Program-made: the position numbers and the translations under genes
Shown here: positions 28,970-38,341 of the stretch, piece by piece
Layout of the letters: the number at the start of each line of letters is the position of its first letter
Numbering within the stretch: the stretch's first letter is position 1
Notes under the pieces: generated by a model
What the model was told of the DNA's origin: nothing
What the model saw: only the letters and a program-made list of their open reading frames with translations
The model's database searches: none
NCBI RefSeq assembly: GCF_004365965.1
Contig: NZ_SOEB01000001.1
Span: 1-64,000 of the forward strand
Length of the DNA stretch: 64,000 nucleotides
Direction of reading: 5' to 3'
Source: Rhodovulum visakhapatnamense
GTDB lineage: Bacteria > Pseudomonadota > Alphaproteobacteria > Rhodobacterales > Rhodobacteraceae

Positions 28970-30328
28970 ATGGCCTCCGTTTCGCCCCTTCCCCTGTCCG
29001 CGCATCTGCGCGCGACCCTCGTGCTTGGGCTGCCGCTTGTCGGCAGCCACCTCGCGCAATTCGGCATCTCGCTGACCGATGCGGTCATGCTGGGCTGGTA
29101 CGACGTGGGCGCGCTGGCGGCCGAGGTGCTGGCAACCTCGTTGTTCTTCGTGCTGTTCATCGTGATTTCGGGCTTTGCCTGGGCGGTGATGCCGATGATC
29201 GCCACCGCCGCGGCGGCGGGCGACGAAACCCAGGTGCGGCGCGTGACCCGGATGGCGCTGTGGATCTGCCTTGGCGTCGGGCTGCTGAGCCTGCCGGTCT
29301 TCTTCGTCTCGGAACGGCTTTTCCTCGCGCTGGGCCAGACCGCCGATCTGTCGGCGATGGCGCAGGACTATCTGGCCATCGCCGGGCCGGGTCTTTTGCC
29401 CGCGCTGGTGGTGATGGTGCTGAAAAGCTATCTCTCGGCTCTGGAACGCGCCCGCGTCGTGCTGTGGATCACGCTGGGGGCGGTCGCGGTCAACGCGGTC
29501 GGGAACTACCTGCTGATCTTCGGCCATTTCGGCCTGCCCGAGCTGGGTCTGCAAGGCGCGGCACTGTCCTCTCTGATCGTGAACGTCCTGTCGATGGCGG
29601 CGGTGGTGCTTTACGCGCTCTTGGCCACGCCGGAACACGAGCTGTTCCGCCGGATCTGGCGCCCCGACTGGGAGGCGTTCTGGCGCGTCTTCCGGCTGGG
29701 CTGGCCCATCGGGCTGACGAGCCTTGCCGAGGTCGGGCTTTTCGTCGCCTCGTCTGTGATGATGGGCTGGATCGGCGAGGTCGCGCTGGCGGCGCACGGG
29801 ATTGCCGTGCAGATCTCCTCGGCGATCTTCATGGTTCATCTGGGGCTGTCGAACGCGGCGACGATCCGGGCGGGCGCGGCGCTGGGGCGGGGGGACCGGA
29901 CCGGGCTTTACCGCGGCGCGGTGGCGGCCTTCGGGGTGTCGGCCGTCGCGGTCGCGGTCTCGGTGGTGGCCTTCCTCGCCTGGCCCGAGGTGCTGGTGGG
30001 GTTCTTCCTCGACCCGGCCTCGCCCGACCGGGCGGCGGTCATGGCCGTCGGCACCGGGCTTCTGGCGGCGGCCGCGCTGTTCCAGCTGGTCGATGCGGCG
30101 CAGGTGATGGCTCTTGGCCTTCTGCGCGGGGTACAGGATACGCGGGTCCCGATGGTGATGGCGGGGATCAGCTACTGGCTGGTGGGGATGCCGGTCAGCT
30201 ACGGGCTCGGGTTCGGGCTGGGCTGGGGCGGCATCGGCATCTGGCTGGGGCTCGCCTCGGGGCTGGCGCTGGCCGGGGTGCTGATGATGACCCGGTTCTG
30301 GTCGCGGGACTGGGTGCCCGCACGCTGA
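28970..30328 (+). CDS. MATE family efflux transporter
   Basis: This 452-residue membrane protein has twelve hydrophobic segments and MATE features: LGLPLVGSHLAQFGISLTDAVMLGW in the first two helices, YLAIAGPGLLPALVVMVLKSYLSAL, the mirrored VQISSAIFMVHLGLSNAATIRAG, and LGLLRGVQDTRVPM. It probably exports cationic compounds using an H+ or Na+ gradient. The start at 28970 gives the normal N-terminus. It converges on aspC with a terminator between them. Confidence 0.92.
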   Translation: MASVSPLPLSAHLRATLVLGLPLVGSHLAQFGISLTDAVMLGWYDVGALAAEVLATSLFFVLFIVISGFAWAVMPMIATAAAAGDETQVRRVTRMALWICLGVGLLSLPVFFVSERLFLALGQTADLSAMAQDYLAIAGPGLLPALVVMVLKSYLSALERARVVLWITLGAVAVNAVGNYLLIFGHFGLPELGLQGAALSSLIVNVLSMAAVVLYALLATPEHELFRRIWRPDWEAFWRVFRLGWPIGLTSLAEVGLFVASSVMMGWIGEVALAAHGIAVQISSAIFMVHLGLSNAATIRAGAALGRGDRTGLYRGAVAAFGVSAVAVAVSVVAFLAWPEVLVGFFLDPASPDRAAVMAVGTGLLAAAALFQLVDAAQVMALGLLRGVQDTRVPMVMAGISYWLVGMPVSYGLGFGLGWGGIGIWLGLASGLALAGVLMMTRFWSRDWVPAR

Positions 30329-30330
30329 GA

Positions 30331-30363
30331 AAAAGGCCCGCCGCCCCGGAAGCGGCAGCGGGC
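30331..30363 (-). terminator. Terminator of aspartate aminotransferase gene
   Basis: The stem GCCCGCCGCC / GGCAGCGGGC (one mismatch) is flanked at its left by AAAAA, which is a T-tract when read on the minus strand. It starts 7 nt beyond the aminotransferase stop and probably serves the MATE gene from the other side too. Confidence 0.85.
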
Positions 30364-30369
30364 GACTGT

Positions 30370-31605
<1,236 letters not shown>

Positions 31606-31661
31606 TCATAGGGTGCCTCAGGACACCGTTCAAGCGGCTTTGCCGAAAGGAGCTTGCACCG

Positions 31662-32066
31662 ATGGACACTTCCGAGACAGACGCCGCCGACTGGTATTCC
31701 GAGGATGCCGCGACCTTCGGCGACCGGGTGGTCGCCGCGCGCGAGGCGCTGGGCATGACCCAGACCGAACTGGCCAAGCGGCTGGGCGTCAAGCTCGAGA
31801 CCGTGCGCGGCTGGGAGGACGATGTCTCCGAGCCCCGCTCGAACAAGCTGCAGATGCTGGCCGGCGTCCTGAACGTGTCGATCATGTGGCTGCTGAACGG
31901 GCATGGCGACGGGCTGGACGGGCCCGGCGAAGAGGCCGTCATCCCGGGCGACGTGCGCGGCATCCTGGGCGAGATCCGGGCGGTCCGGGCCGACATGGCG
32001 CGGCTTGCGAACCGGCTCGGCGTGCTCGAAAAGCGGCTTCGGCACGCATTGAAGGAGCATGGCTGA
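31662..32066 (+). CDS. Helix-turn-helix (XRE family) transcriptional regulator
   Basis: This 134-residue protein carries a Cro/CI-type HTH at about residues 20-75 (FGDRVVAAREALGMTQTELA then RLGVKLETVRGWEDDVSEPR). The C-terminal half contains LGEIRAVRADMARLANRLGVLEKRL, a coiled coil probably used for dimerisation. The gene overlaps sdhE by 8 bp, so the two are co-translated. Target genes are not evident. It could control the divergent aspC. Confidence 0.88.
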   Translation: MDTSETDAADWYSEDAATFGDRVVAAREALGMTQTELAKRLGVKLETVRGWEDDVSEPRSNKLQMLAGVLNVSIMWLLNGHGDGLDGPGEEAVIPGDVRGILGEIRAVRADMARLANRLGVLEKRLRHALKEHG

Positions 32067-32328
32067 GATGACCGAGTCGACCGAATCCCGCCGCAAGCGG
32101 ATGCATATCCGCGCCTGGCGGCGGGGCACCAAAGAGATGGACCTGATCCTGGGCCGCTATGCCGATGCCCATCTTGCCGCAATGGACGCCGCCGCGCTGG
32201 AGGCCTTCGATGCGCTGCTGGCCCAAGACGATCACGATCTTTATCAATGGGTTACGGGTCAGGTCGCGGCGCCGGACGAGTTCGCGCCGCTGATCGAAAG
32301 GCTCGTCGCACGCCCGGTGAACGGGTAG
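32059..32328 (+). CDS. sdhE: FAD assembly factor SdhE (succinate dehydrogenase assembly factor 2)
   Basis: This 89-residue protein helps attach FAD covalently to SdhA. The family's RGxxE region appears as RAWRRGTKEMDLILGRYAD, followed by DDHDLYQWVTGQ. Length fits. The first codons overlap the HTH gene (MAEMTEST); the second Met (MTEST) is an alternative start 9 nt later. Confidence 0.9.
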   Translation: MAEMTESTESRRKRMHIRAWRRGTKEMDLILGRYADAHLAAMDAAALEAFDALLAQDDHDLYQWVTGQVAAPDEFAPLIERLVARPVNG

Positions 32329-32415
32329 GGAATTCCTGCCTTTTCCACGTTTTAACCGAATATTCGCGACTCATTTCATATTCCTGTCCGGACACTGCGA
32401 ACGGCGGAGACAAGT

Positions 32416-32913
32416 ATGAGCATCCATTCCCCCATCCCGGAGGGCGATCATCGGGAAGTCATGACCGACTATCTCGAGGCGCTTTCCCTGGTCGAGCGGC
32501 TGCACCGGCTGCTGCTGGACGTGATCAAGGACGAGTTCGAACGCCTCGGCGTTCTCGAGCTGAACTCGGTCCAGGCCCTTCTGCTGTTCAATATCGGCGA
32601 AAACGAGGTGACCGCGGGCGAACTGAAATCCCGCGGCTACTATCAGGGCTCGAACGTGTCCTACAACCTCAAGAAACTGGTCGAGAAAGGCTACATGCAC
32701 CATCAGCGCTGCGAGATCGACCGCCGCGCCGTGCGTGTCCGCCTGACCCCCAAGGGCCGCGAGATCCGCGAAGTCGTGGGCGGGCTTTTCGCGCGCCATG
32801 CCGAGGGGCTGGTCGCCCGCAACGTGGTCGACGATGACGGCCTGCGCGAGATCACCGCCGCGCTCAAGCGGATGGAACGCTACTGGTCGGACCAGATCCG
32901 CTACATCTACTGA
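32416..32913 (+). CDS. MarR family transcriptional regulator (LdtR-like)
   Basis: This 165-residue protein has a winged-helix domain: LNSVQALLLFNIGENEVTAG, LKSRGYYQGSNVSYNLKKLV as the recognition helix and HHQRCEIDRRAVRVRLTPKG as the wing. The overall sequence resembles LdtR-type MarR regulators of alphaproteobacteria, which control L,D-transpeptidase and stress genes. The AT-rich stretch upstream (32329-32415) is the likely promoter region, though no clear hexamers stand out. Its 3' end overlaps the convergent DUF1194 gene by 7 bp. Confidence 0.88.
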   Translation: MSIHSPIPEGDHREVMTDYLEALSLVERLHRLLLDVIKDEFERLGVLELNSVQALLLFNIGENEVTAGELKSRGYYQGSNVSYNLKKLVEKGYMHHQRCEIDRRAVRVRLTPKGREIREVVGGLFARHAEGLVARNVVDDDGLREITAALKRMERYWSDQIRYIY

Positions 32914-33662
32914 GCCCGTCGCGGGCCCGGTCCCGGCCCTGACGGCGCCTGTCCGACGGCCATGGTCTGCAACTCGCGCAACAGCTTGCGCTCCATCGCG
33001 GCCTCGAAGTCGGAAAAGCCGCTGGCAACCTCGACGAAGGCGCCGGGGCCGCGGATCACCTCGGCCTCGAAATAGGCGACCAACTCGTCGAGTTCGGTTT
33101 CGGCCTGATCCAGCCGCAGGGACGAACCGATCCCGATGGCCAGCGCATTCACCGTCACCTCGCCGATCTCGACCGCCGCCGGACGCGGCCCCTCGTTCGA
33201 GCTTCCGTCGCCGGTCAGATCGAGCGTGGCCTGCCAGCACTGGGGCCGGTCGGCCAACAGGGCGGCGCCCCAGGTCAGGGCGGTGCCGATCGCCGTCGTC
33301 CGCGCCGCCGAATTGCGACCCGCGCGCCTCAGCGTGGCCGAGGCCTCTGCCAGCGCGGCCGGGCTGTCGATGACCGTCCAGGGCAGGATCAGCCGCTGGT
33401 CCAGCGTCCCGCTCCATTCATAGATCGCCAGCGCCACCGGTGCCGAGGGGATCTGCAGGAAGGCGGCCTGAATGTCGGGATGGATCAGCGCCGCGGCCAG
33501 CCCGTCGCGCTGCAGCCGGTATTCCTCGGCATCGACCGACCCCGAGACGTCAAGCCCGATGGCCAGCGCCTGGCGGCACTCGGCGGCACCGGCCGATGCG
33601 GGGGCATGCGCACTTCCCGCCAGCGCGACCAAGACCCGACACAGCCCCGGTCCCGCCCGCAC
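32907..33662 (-). CDS. DUF1194 (VWA-type) exported protein
   Basis: This 251-residue protein starts with GTG and has a hydrophobic signal segment followed by CRQALAIGLDVSGSVDAEEY, a VWA-like strand with the DxSxS MIDAS motif. Further motifs are VALAIYEWSG, ATLDLTGDGSSNEGP and EVIRGPGAFVEVASGFSDFE, typical of DUF1194. The protein is probably periplasmic and metal-dependent in ligand binding; its role is unknown. It is one of two adjacent DUF1194 genes with a 3-bp gap, evidently a tandem duplication. Confidence 0.85.
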   Translation of the reverse strand: MRAGPGLCRVLVALAGSAHAPASAGAAECRQALAIGLDVSGSVDAEEYRLQRDGLAAALIHPDIQAAFLQIPSAPVALAIYEWSGTLDQRLILPWTVIDSPAALAEASATLRRAGRNSAARTTAIGTALTWGAALLADRPQCWQATLDLTGDGSSNEGPRPAAVEIGEVTVNALAIGIGSSLRLDQAETELDELVAYFEAEVIRGPGAFVEVASGFSDFEAAMERKLLRELQTMAVGQAPSGPGPGPRRAQ

Positions 33663-33665
33663 CGC

Positions 33666-34367
33666 TCAGCCCCCGTCCCGGGGCAGCAGGCTGGTCCCGC
33701 CATAGACCCGCGCGGCCACCTCGCGCATCAGCTTGCGCCGGATCGCGCGTTCGAAATCGGAAAAGTCGCGGGCGGTCTCGACGAAGGCGCCGGGTCCGCG
33801 GATCACCCGGTCGCGGTAAAAGTCGAACACCTCGGCGTCGTTCGGGCTGCCGCCACCGATGGCCAGTCCGTTCACGGTGATGTCGCCGAAGGGAAAGCTG
33901 GCATAGGCCAGATCGGGGCCGAAACCGTCATTGTTGATGCCGTCGCCCGACATGTCGAGCGTGCGTTCGGTGCAGTCGGGCACGCTGTCGAACAGCCTGG
34001 CCCCGAAGGCCAGGCCAAAGCCCATCGCGGTCGGGAACGCGGCATAGGACCGGCGCGACCCCGCGATGGCTTCGGCTGCGCCCAGAATGGCCGACGGGCT
34101 TTCCAGCAGGCGCCAGGGCACCACCACGCGTTGCTGATAGCGCCCGCTCCATTCGTAGACCGCCAGCGCCACTGGACGGTCGGGCACCGACAGGATCGCG
34201 GCCTGGACTTCGGAGGACTTCAGCGCAGCCGCAAGTCCGGCCCGCTGCAGCGCGTCCTCGCCCGGATCGACCGACGAGGAAATGTCGAGAGCCAGCAGCA
34301 GGGCCAGCCGGCAGCCGGCCTCTGCCTGGATGGGCGCAAGCGCCAGAAGGGCGGCGAGCCTTACCAA
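33666..34367 (-). CDS. DUF1194 (VWA-type) exported protein, second copy
   Basis: This is a paralogue of the adjacent gene: LALLLALDISSSVDPGED (MIDAS), VALAVYEWSGRYQQRVVVPW, TLDMSGDGINNDG and RVIRGPGAFVETARDFSDFE. The likely start is a TTG at 34367 that overlaps the gloA stop and gives a good signal peptide (RLAALLALAPIQAEAG). A frame extension further upstream is only antisense-like sequence within gloA. From TTG the protein is 233 residues. Start choice is by signal peptide and is moderately sure. Confidence 0.8.
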   Translation of the reverse strand: MVRLAALLALAPIQAEAGCRLALLLALDISSSVDPGEDALQRAGLAAALKSSEVQAAILSVPDRPVALAVYEWSGRYQQRVVVPWRLLESPSAILGAAEAIAGSRRSYAAFPTAMGFGLAFGARLFDSVPDCTERTLDMSGDGINNDGFGPDLAYASFPFGDITVNGLAIGGGSPNDAEVFDFYRDRVIRGPGAFVETARDFSDFERAIRRKLMREVAARVYGGTSLLPRDGG

Positions 34368-34789
34368 TGCCCCGTATTGGGCATGCTGGCCCAGGGCTCG
34401 GCCGGGGGCAGCGACTCGCCGATCTGCAACAGCTCGACCGAAATGTTGTCGGGGCTGCGCACGAAGGCCATATGCCCGTCGCGCGGCGGGCGGTTGATGG
34501 TGACGCCCGCTTTCATCAGGCGGTCGCACATGTCGTAGATGTTCTCGACCCCGTAGGCGAGATGGCCGAAATGGCGGCTGTCCGACGGCAGGCCGTCGTC
34601 TCCATCCCAGTTATAGGTCAGCTCGACCGGGCACTCCTCCTGTCCGGGGGGCGCCAGGAAAACGAGGGTAAAGCGGCCCTTGTCGTTCTCGATCCGCCGG
34701 GTCTCGGTCAGGCCGAGCAGCTGGTAGAAAGCCATCGATGCGTCAAGGTCTTTCACGCGGACCATGGTATGCAGGTAGCGAACTTTCAT
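34361..34789 (-). CDS. gloA: Lactoylglutathione lyase (glyoxalase I)
   Basis: This 142-residue metalloenzyme converts the methylglyoxal-glutathione hemithioacetal to S-lactoylglutathione. It opens KVRYLHTMVRVKDLDASMAFY with the first metal-ligand His, has VELTYNWD (Glu ligand), FGHLAYGVENIYDMCDRL (second His) and ISVELLQIGES (second Glu). Length fits. It overlaps the TTG start of the DUF1194 gene by 7 bp, suggesting the three leftward genes share a transcript. Confidence 0.93.
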   Translation of the reverse strand: MKVRYLHTMVRVKDLDASMAFYQLLGLTETRRIENDKGRFTLVFLAPPGQEECPVELTYNWDGDDGLPSDSRHFGHLAYGVENIYDMCDRLMKAGVTINRPPRDGHMAFVRSPDNISVELLQIGESLPPAEPWASMPNTGHW

Positions 34790-34936
34790 GCGTCTCTCCG
34801 TCTTGTGGGCTGCCATCTAGAACGGATCGGCGCGGCGGCGAGGGGCGGGCCTTTCCCGTGCGTCGCCTGGCGCCTTTGCCGCGCCGAAACGCCACCGCCC
34901 CGGTCCTGCGGTGACCGGGGCGGTGCGGCCGGGAAC

Positions 34937-34967
34937 CGGCCTTTCGGTTTTGCGGGCTGAAAGGCCG
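34937..34967 (-). terminator. Hairpin terminator downstream of the catE-like gene
   Basis: The perfect 9-bp stem CGGCCTTTC / GAAAGGCCG with a 13-nt loop begins 30 nt past the stop of the dioxygenase-like gene in the leftward direction. Confidence 0.7.
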
Positions 34968-34997
34968 ACTGGGCGCCTTGGGTTTTGCGGGCGATCC

Positions 34998-35801
34998 TCA
35001 GGCCACGCGGATGCGGTTGCCCCAGGGGTCGTCGACCGAACGCCCGGAGCGGCTCGCGGCGGGGTCGGTTGCGGCCAGCACCAGTTCGGCAAGCCCGGTC
35101 GCATCGGCGGGCCGCATCCCGGCGCCCGCGCTGTTCCATGTATTGGTTGCCACATGGTGGTGATAGCCGCCGGTCGAGAAGAAGCTGGCCTGCGGGATCT
35201 CGGCGGTAACATCGAAGCCCAGCTCGCCGGCATAGAAGGCGCGGGCCTCGGGGATGGCGCCCACCTGCAGATGGACATGGCCGATTACCGTGCCCTCGGG
35301 CGCGCCGGTCCAGTGGCCCTCTGCGCGGCGGAGGCTGGCAAGATCGAGCGGCAGGGTATCCATCACCACGCGGTCGCCGTCATGCAGCCAGCTCGCGCGC
35401 GGCCGGTCGGCGTAGATCTCGATGCCGTTGCCCTCGGGGTCGCGCAGGTAAAGCGCCTCGCTGACCAGGTGATCCGAGGCCCCCGACATCCGGACCTTCC
35501 GCGCATGGGCATGGCGCAGCCAGCGGCCCAGATCGTCGCGGTGGGGCAGCAGGAAGGCGGTGTGGAACAGGCCCGCGGCATTGGGGTAGGGGCGGGCGGC
35601 CGCGTCGCGGCGCAGCTCGATTAGCGCGCGGCCGTCCTGGCCGAGGATCAGCTCTTCGCCCGAGCCGGAGATGCGGTCGAGCCCGAGGATGCGCTGGTAG
35701 AAGTCGCCGATCAGATCGAGGTCGCGGACGGTCAGGGCGACGCGGTCGATGGCGACGGGGGCGATCTTGGAAACGGTTTCGGAAACGGTGTTGGTGGTCA
35801 C
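34998..35801 (-). CDS. CatE-like extradiol dioxygenase / two-domain VOC protein
   Basis: This 267-residue protein has two VOC modules. The first shows AIDRVALTVRDLDLIGDFYQ, GLFHTAFLLPHRDDL and LYLRDPEGNGIEIYAD; the second shows GHVHLQVGAIPEARAFY and GGYHHHVATNTWN. His and Glu residues at these positions fit a mononuclear metal site as in catechol-2,3-dioxygenases. Its partner upstream is DoxX, the same order as Bacillus subtilis catDE, which handles catechol/quinone stress. Enzymatic activity is inferred only. Confidence 0.85.
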   Translation of the reverse strand: MTTNTVSETVSKIAPVAIDRVALTVRDLDLIGDFYQRILGLDRISGSGEELILGQDGRALIELRRDAAARPYPNAAGLFHTAFLLPHRDDLGRWLRHAHARKVRMSGASDHLVSEALYLRDPEGNGIEIYADRPRASWLHDGDRVVMDTLPLDLASLRRAEGHWTGAPEGTVIGHVHLQVGAIPEARAFYAGELGFDVTAEIPQASFFSTGGYHHHVATNTWNSAGAGMRPADATGLAELVLAATDPAASRSGRSVDDPWGNRIRVA

Positions 35802-35865
35802 GGCAAAAGCCTTTCTCGAATGCGAGGAAGAGGGGCGCGGCCCGGCGGTCCGGGCCGCGTGGCGG

Positions 35866-36288
35866 TCAGATCGCGGTCAGGGCCAGGGCGCCGCTGCCCA
35901 GCAGGGCCTGCACCAGCAGGGTCAGGGTCCAGAAGGCCGGGTATTCCCAGCCGCCGTTCTGGTTGTTGAACCAGAATCCGTTGGCGCGGTGGGCGAACCA
36001 GCCCGCACCGGCGATCACCGGGATCAGCAGGATCGAGACGAGGCTGGTCCAGAGCCCGACGATCAGGGCAAGCCCGCCCAGGATCTCGGCAGCCATGGTC
36101 AGATAGGCAAGGACGCCGGGCAGGCCGAGCGAGCGGAAGAAGCCCGCCGCGCCCGCCGGTCTGAAGACGAAGATCTTCAGCCAGGCATGGGCGAGAAAAA
36201 GCGCGCCCAGAGCAACGCGAAGCAGCAGGGCGGCGACGTCGATGGCGGTGGCAGAGCCGAAGCCGAGGTCTTGAAGCAGAGTGGTCAT
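35866..36288 (-). CDS. DoxX family membrane protein (CatD-like)
   Basis: This 140-residue protein has four membrane helices with the DoxX pattern: LLLRVALGALFLAHAWLKIF, LPGVLAYLTMAAEILGGLAL, and VIAGAGWFAHRANGFWF. DoxX proteins work with partners in redox or thiosulfate/quinone chemistry at the membrane. It lies 64 bp upstream of the dioxygenase-like gene, resembling the catD-catE pair, and is divergent from a LysR gene that is the likely regulator. Confidence 0.88.
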   Translation of the reverse strand: MTTLLQDLGFGSATAIDVAALLLRVALGALFLAHAWLKIFVFRPAGAAGFFRSLGLPGVLAYLTMAAEILGGLALIVGLWTSLVSILLIPVIAGAGWFAHRANGFWFNNQNGGWEYPAFWTLTLLVQALLGSGALALTAI

Positions 36289-36351
36289 GATCTGTGTCCC
36301 ATTGCGGTGCCGCCAGTGGCGGCGTTGTGCGATGACCCCGAGATAGCGGCT

Positions 36352-36364
36352 TGCGATTGTCGCA
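36352..36364. promoter_or_regulatory. LysR-type T-N11-A operator candidate
   Basis: TGCGATTGTCGCA is an imperfectly spaced dyad (TGCGA-N3-TCGCA) that fits the T-N11-A core of LysR-type regulator sites. It lies in the 125-bp space between divergent doxX and lysR-type genes. Confidence 0.5.
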
Positions 36365-36413
36365 GGAATGATATGAAACTGGGGAACACTATCGCCGAAA
36401 TGGGGATAAAAGC

Positions 36414-37328
36414 ATGGATCTGGTCGACGGACTCCGCACCTTCGTGGCTGTGGCCGAAAGCGGGTCTTTCACCCGGGCCGGAGAACAGCTGGGCATCACC
36501 AACAAGGTGGCCAGCAAATACGTGGCCGCGCTGGAAGAGCGGTTGGGGCACGTGCTTTTCTACCGGACCACGCGCGCGGTCTCGCTGACCCATGAGGGTA
36601 CGAAATGGCTGCCCCATGCCCGCAAGGTCCTGGCCGCGCTGGAAGAGGCGGACAGCGCGCTGCGCGATCCGGCCGACGGGCTGTCGGGGCGGCTTCGGCT
36701 GACCTGCGGCACCACGATGGGCGAGCTGGTCGTGGCCGACGCGGTGCGTGGCTTTCTGGACGAAAACCCGGCAATGCAGGTCGAATTGCACCTGTCGGAC
36801 GCGCTGGCCGATCTGGCGGCCGGCGGGTTCGATCTGGCGGTGCGGATCGGCATTCCACAGGATTCCAGCCTGAAGATGCGGCGGATCGGGACGACACGGC
36901 TTTGCGTGGCGGCCAGCCCGGCCTATCTGGCGCGGGCCGGGCGGCCGCAGCATCCGCGCGATCTGGAAGGCCATACGGCACTTCTGGACCTGAACGAGCA
37001 CCCGGCGGGGCGCTGGCAGTTCCGGGATGCGAACGGTCCGCTGACCGTCACGGTCTCGGGGCGGTTCGCCGTCAACAGCGCCTCGCAGACGATCCGGGCC
37101 GCGCTGGCGGGGGAAGGCGTGATGCGGGCGCCCGACATCTTTCTTGCGCCGCATCTGGCATCGGGTGCGCTGGTCGAGCTGTTGCCCGGCCATGGGACGG
37201 CTGCACATCCTTTGAACCTGCTGACCTTGCCCACGGCCTTCCGGCTGGAAAAGGTCGATGCCTTCGCGGCGGTCCTGAAACGCCATCTCGCAGGTCTCGG
37301 CTCCGACACCCGGCACCCGGCACCCTGA
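36414..37328 (+). CDS. LysR family transcriptional regulator
   Basis: This 304-residue protein has the N-terminal winged HTH (DLVDGLRTFVAVAESGSFTR, then LGITNKVASKYVAALEERLG and VLFYRTTRAVSLTHEG) and a C-terminal effector-binding domain (LRLTCGTTMGELV). It is closest in pattern to the regulators that flank oxidoreductases and DoxX proteins. Divergence from the doxX-dioxygenase pair and the T-N11-A motif between them suggest it controls that pair and itself. Confidence 0.92.
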   Translation: MDLVDGLRTFVAVAESGSFTRAGEQLGITNKVASKYVAALEERLGHVLFYRTTRAVSLTHEGTKWLPHARKVLAALEEADSALRDPADGLSGRLRLTCGTTMGELVVADAVRGFLDENPAMQVELHLSDALADLAAGGFDLAVRIGIPQDSSLKMRRIGTTRLCVAASPAYLARAGRPQHPRDLEGHTALLDLNEHPAGRWQFRDANGPLTVTVSGRFAVNSASQTIRAALAGEGVMRAPDIFLAPHLASGALVELLPGHGTAAHPLNLLTLPTAFRLEKVDAFAAVLKRHLAGLGSDTRHPAP

Positions 37329-37341
37329 CGGGCGGGGGCCG

Positions 37342-37953
37342 TCAATAGCCGACGGTAAAGCGTTCGCGGCGATGCGCGGGCCGTTCCAGCTCGTCGACCA
37401 TCGCGATGGCGTAATCCGCGAAGCTGATGCGGCTGCCATCCTTGCCGGTCAGAAGCCGGTCCTTGCCAAGGCGGAAGGTCCCGGTCCGCGCGCCCTGCTC
37501 GAACAGCGCCGGGGGCGACAGGAAGGTCCAGTCCAGATCGTCGGCCTTGCGCAGCATCTCAAGATAGTCGGCGCCCCGGGCGGCCTCGGGTTTGTAGGCT
37601 TCGGGGAAATCGGGCGTGTCGATCAACCGTTGCCCCGGAGCGATCTCGAGGCTGCCCGCCCCGCCGACCACCAGATAGCGCTTGACGCCCGAGACCCGAA
37701 CCGCCGCCAACAGCGCGGGCAGGTCGGTCGCGGTGAAATGCACGGCCGAGATCGCGGCGTCATGGCCGGACAGAAGCCCGACGATCCGGTCCCGGTCATG
37801 CAGGTCGGCCGCCTCGGCGGTGACCCCGAGCAGCGCCGCGATCCGCTCGGGGTTGCGCGCGATGGCGGTCACCCGATGGCCCCGGGCCGACAATTCCTTG
37901 AGAATTTCCGAGCCCGCGTTCCCGGACGCCCCGACAAGAGCGACATTTGTCAT
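37342..37953 (-). CDS. NAD(P)-binding oxidoreductase (NmrA/SDR-like)
   Basis: This 203-residue Rossmann-fold protein starts NVALVGASGNAGSEILKELS with the GxxGxxG nucleotide-binding motif, then VTAIARNPERI, GHDAAISAVHF and LVVGGAGSLEIAPG. The C-terminal DWTFLSPPALFEQGARTG is typical of NAD(P)H-binding NmrA-like reductases such as quinone reductases. It converges on the LysR gene with 13 bp between. It may belong functionally to the quinone-stress cluster, but it is on the opposite strand from that regulator. Confidence 0.85.
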   Translation of the reverse strand: MTNVALVGASGNAGSEILKELSARGHRVTAIARNPERIAALLGVTAEAADLHDRDRIVGLLSGHDAAISAVHFTATDLPALLAAVRVSGVKRYLVVGGAGSLEIAPGQRLIDTPDFPEAYKPEAARGADYLEMLRKADDLDWTFLSPPALFEQGARTGTFRLGKDRLLTGKDGSRISFADYAIAMVDELERPAHRRERFTVGY

Positions 37954-38299
37954 GCGAAAGTCCTTTCCTTTGATCGTTTGTCGGGACCGAAGCCCGGCGG
38001 GCCTGAGGGAAGGTGCGCCGTACCGTTCTTGTTTTTGCGTGCGATCGGTACGGGACATGCTGGCCGGGGTCCGTCATGATGTCTTCTGTCCAGAGCCGCA
38101 GCGCCGCCGGGCATGGCATCAATATGGGCGCCGTATTGGCATAGAGTACGCCGCTAAATGCAGCCTTGGTGTTCGTTTATGACAGACAGTCGCGCGTGGC
38201 CGCGGTGGCTTTGACCGCTGTGGGCGTTGCAGGAAAGCCTCGCTGAGGACCCCGCGCGCCCTACTGCATGTCGCTGTTTTGTAGTCCGGCTTGCATAGA
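37954..38299. other. Gene-free divergent intergenic region
   Basis: No frame here has recognisable content. The region separates two divergent genes and ends with a -10-like TATAGT upstream of thyX. A partial Pho-box-like half site (TATGACAGACAG) occurs near 38177 but lacks a second repeat. Confidence 0.5.
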
Positions 38300-38305
38300 T
38301 ATAGT
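38300..38305 (+). promoter_or_regulatory. -10 element candidate of thyX
   Basis: TATAGT matches five of six consensus -10 bases and lies 36 nt before the thyX ATG. A convincing -35 is not visible. AAGGA just upstream of the ATG is the ribosome-binding site. Confidence 0.4.
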
Positions 38306-38341
38306 CTGGTCCGACTCACCTTCTGCCGGAAAGGACGCTTG

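Noticed and set aside
38165..38190. Second Pho box upstream of thyX
   Set aside because: Only one good 7-bp unit is present and the spacing of the second is wrong.
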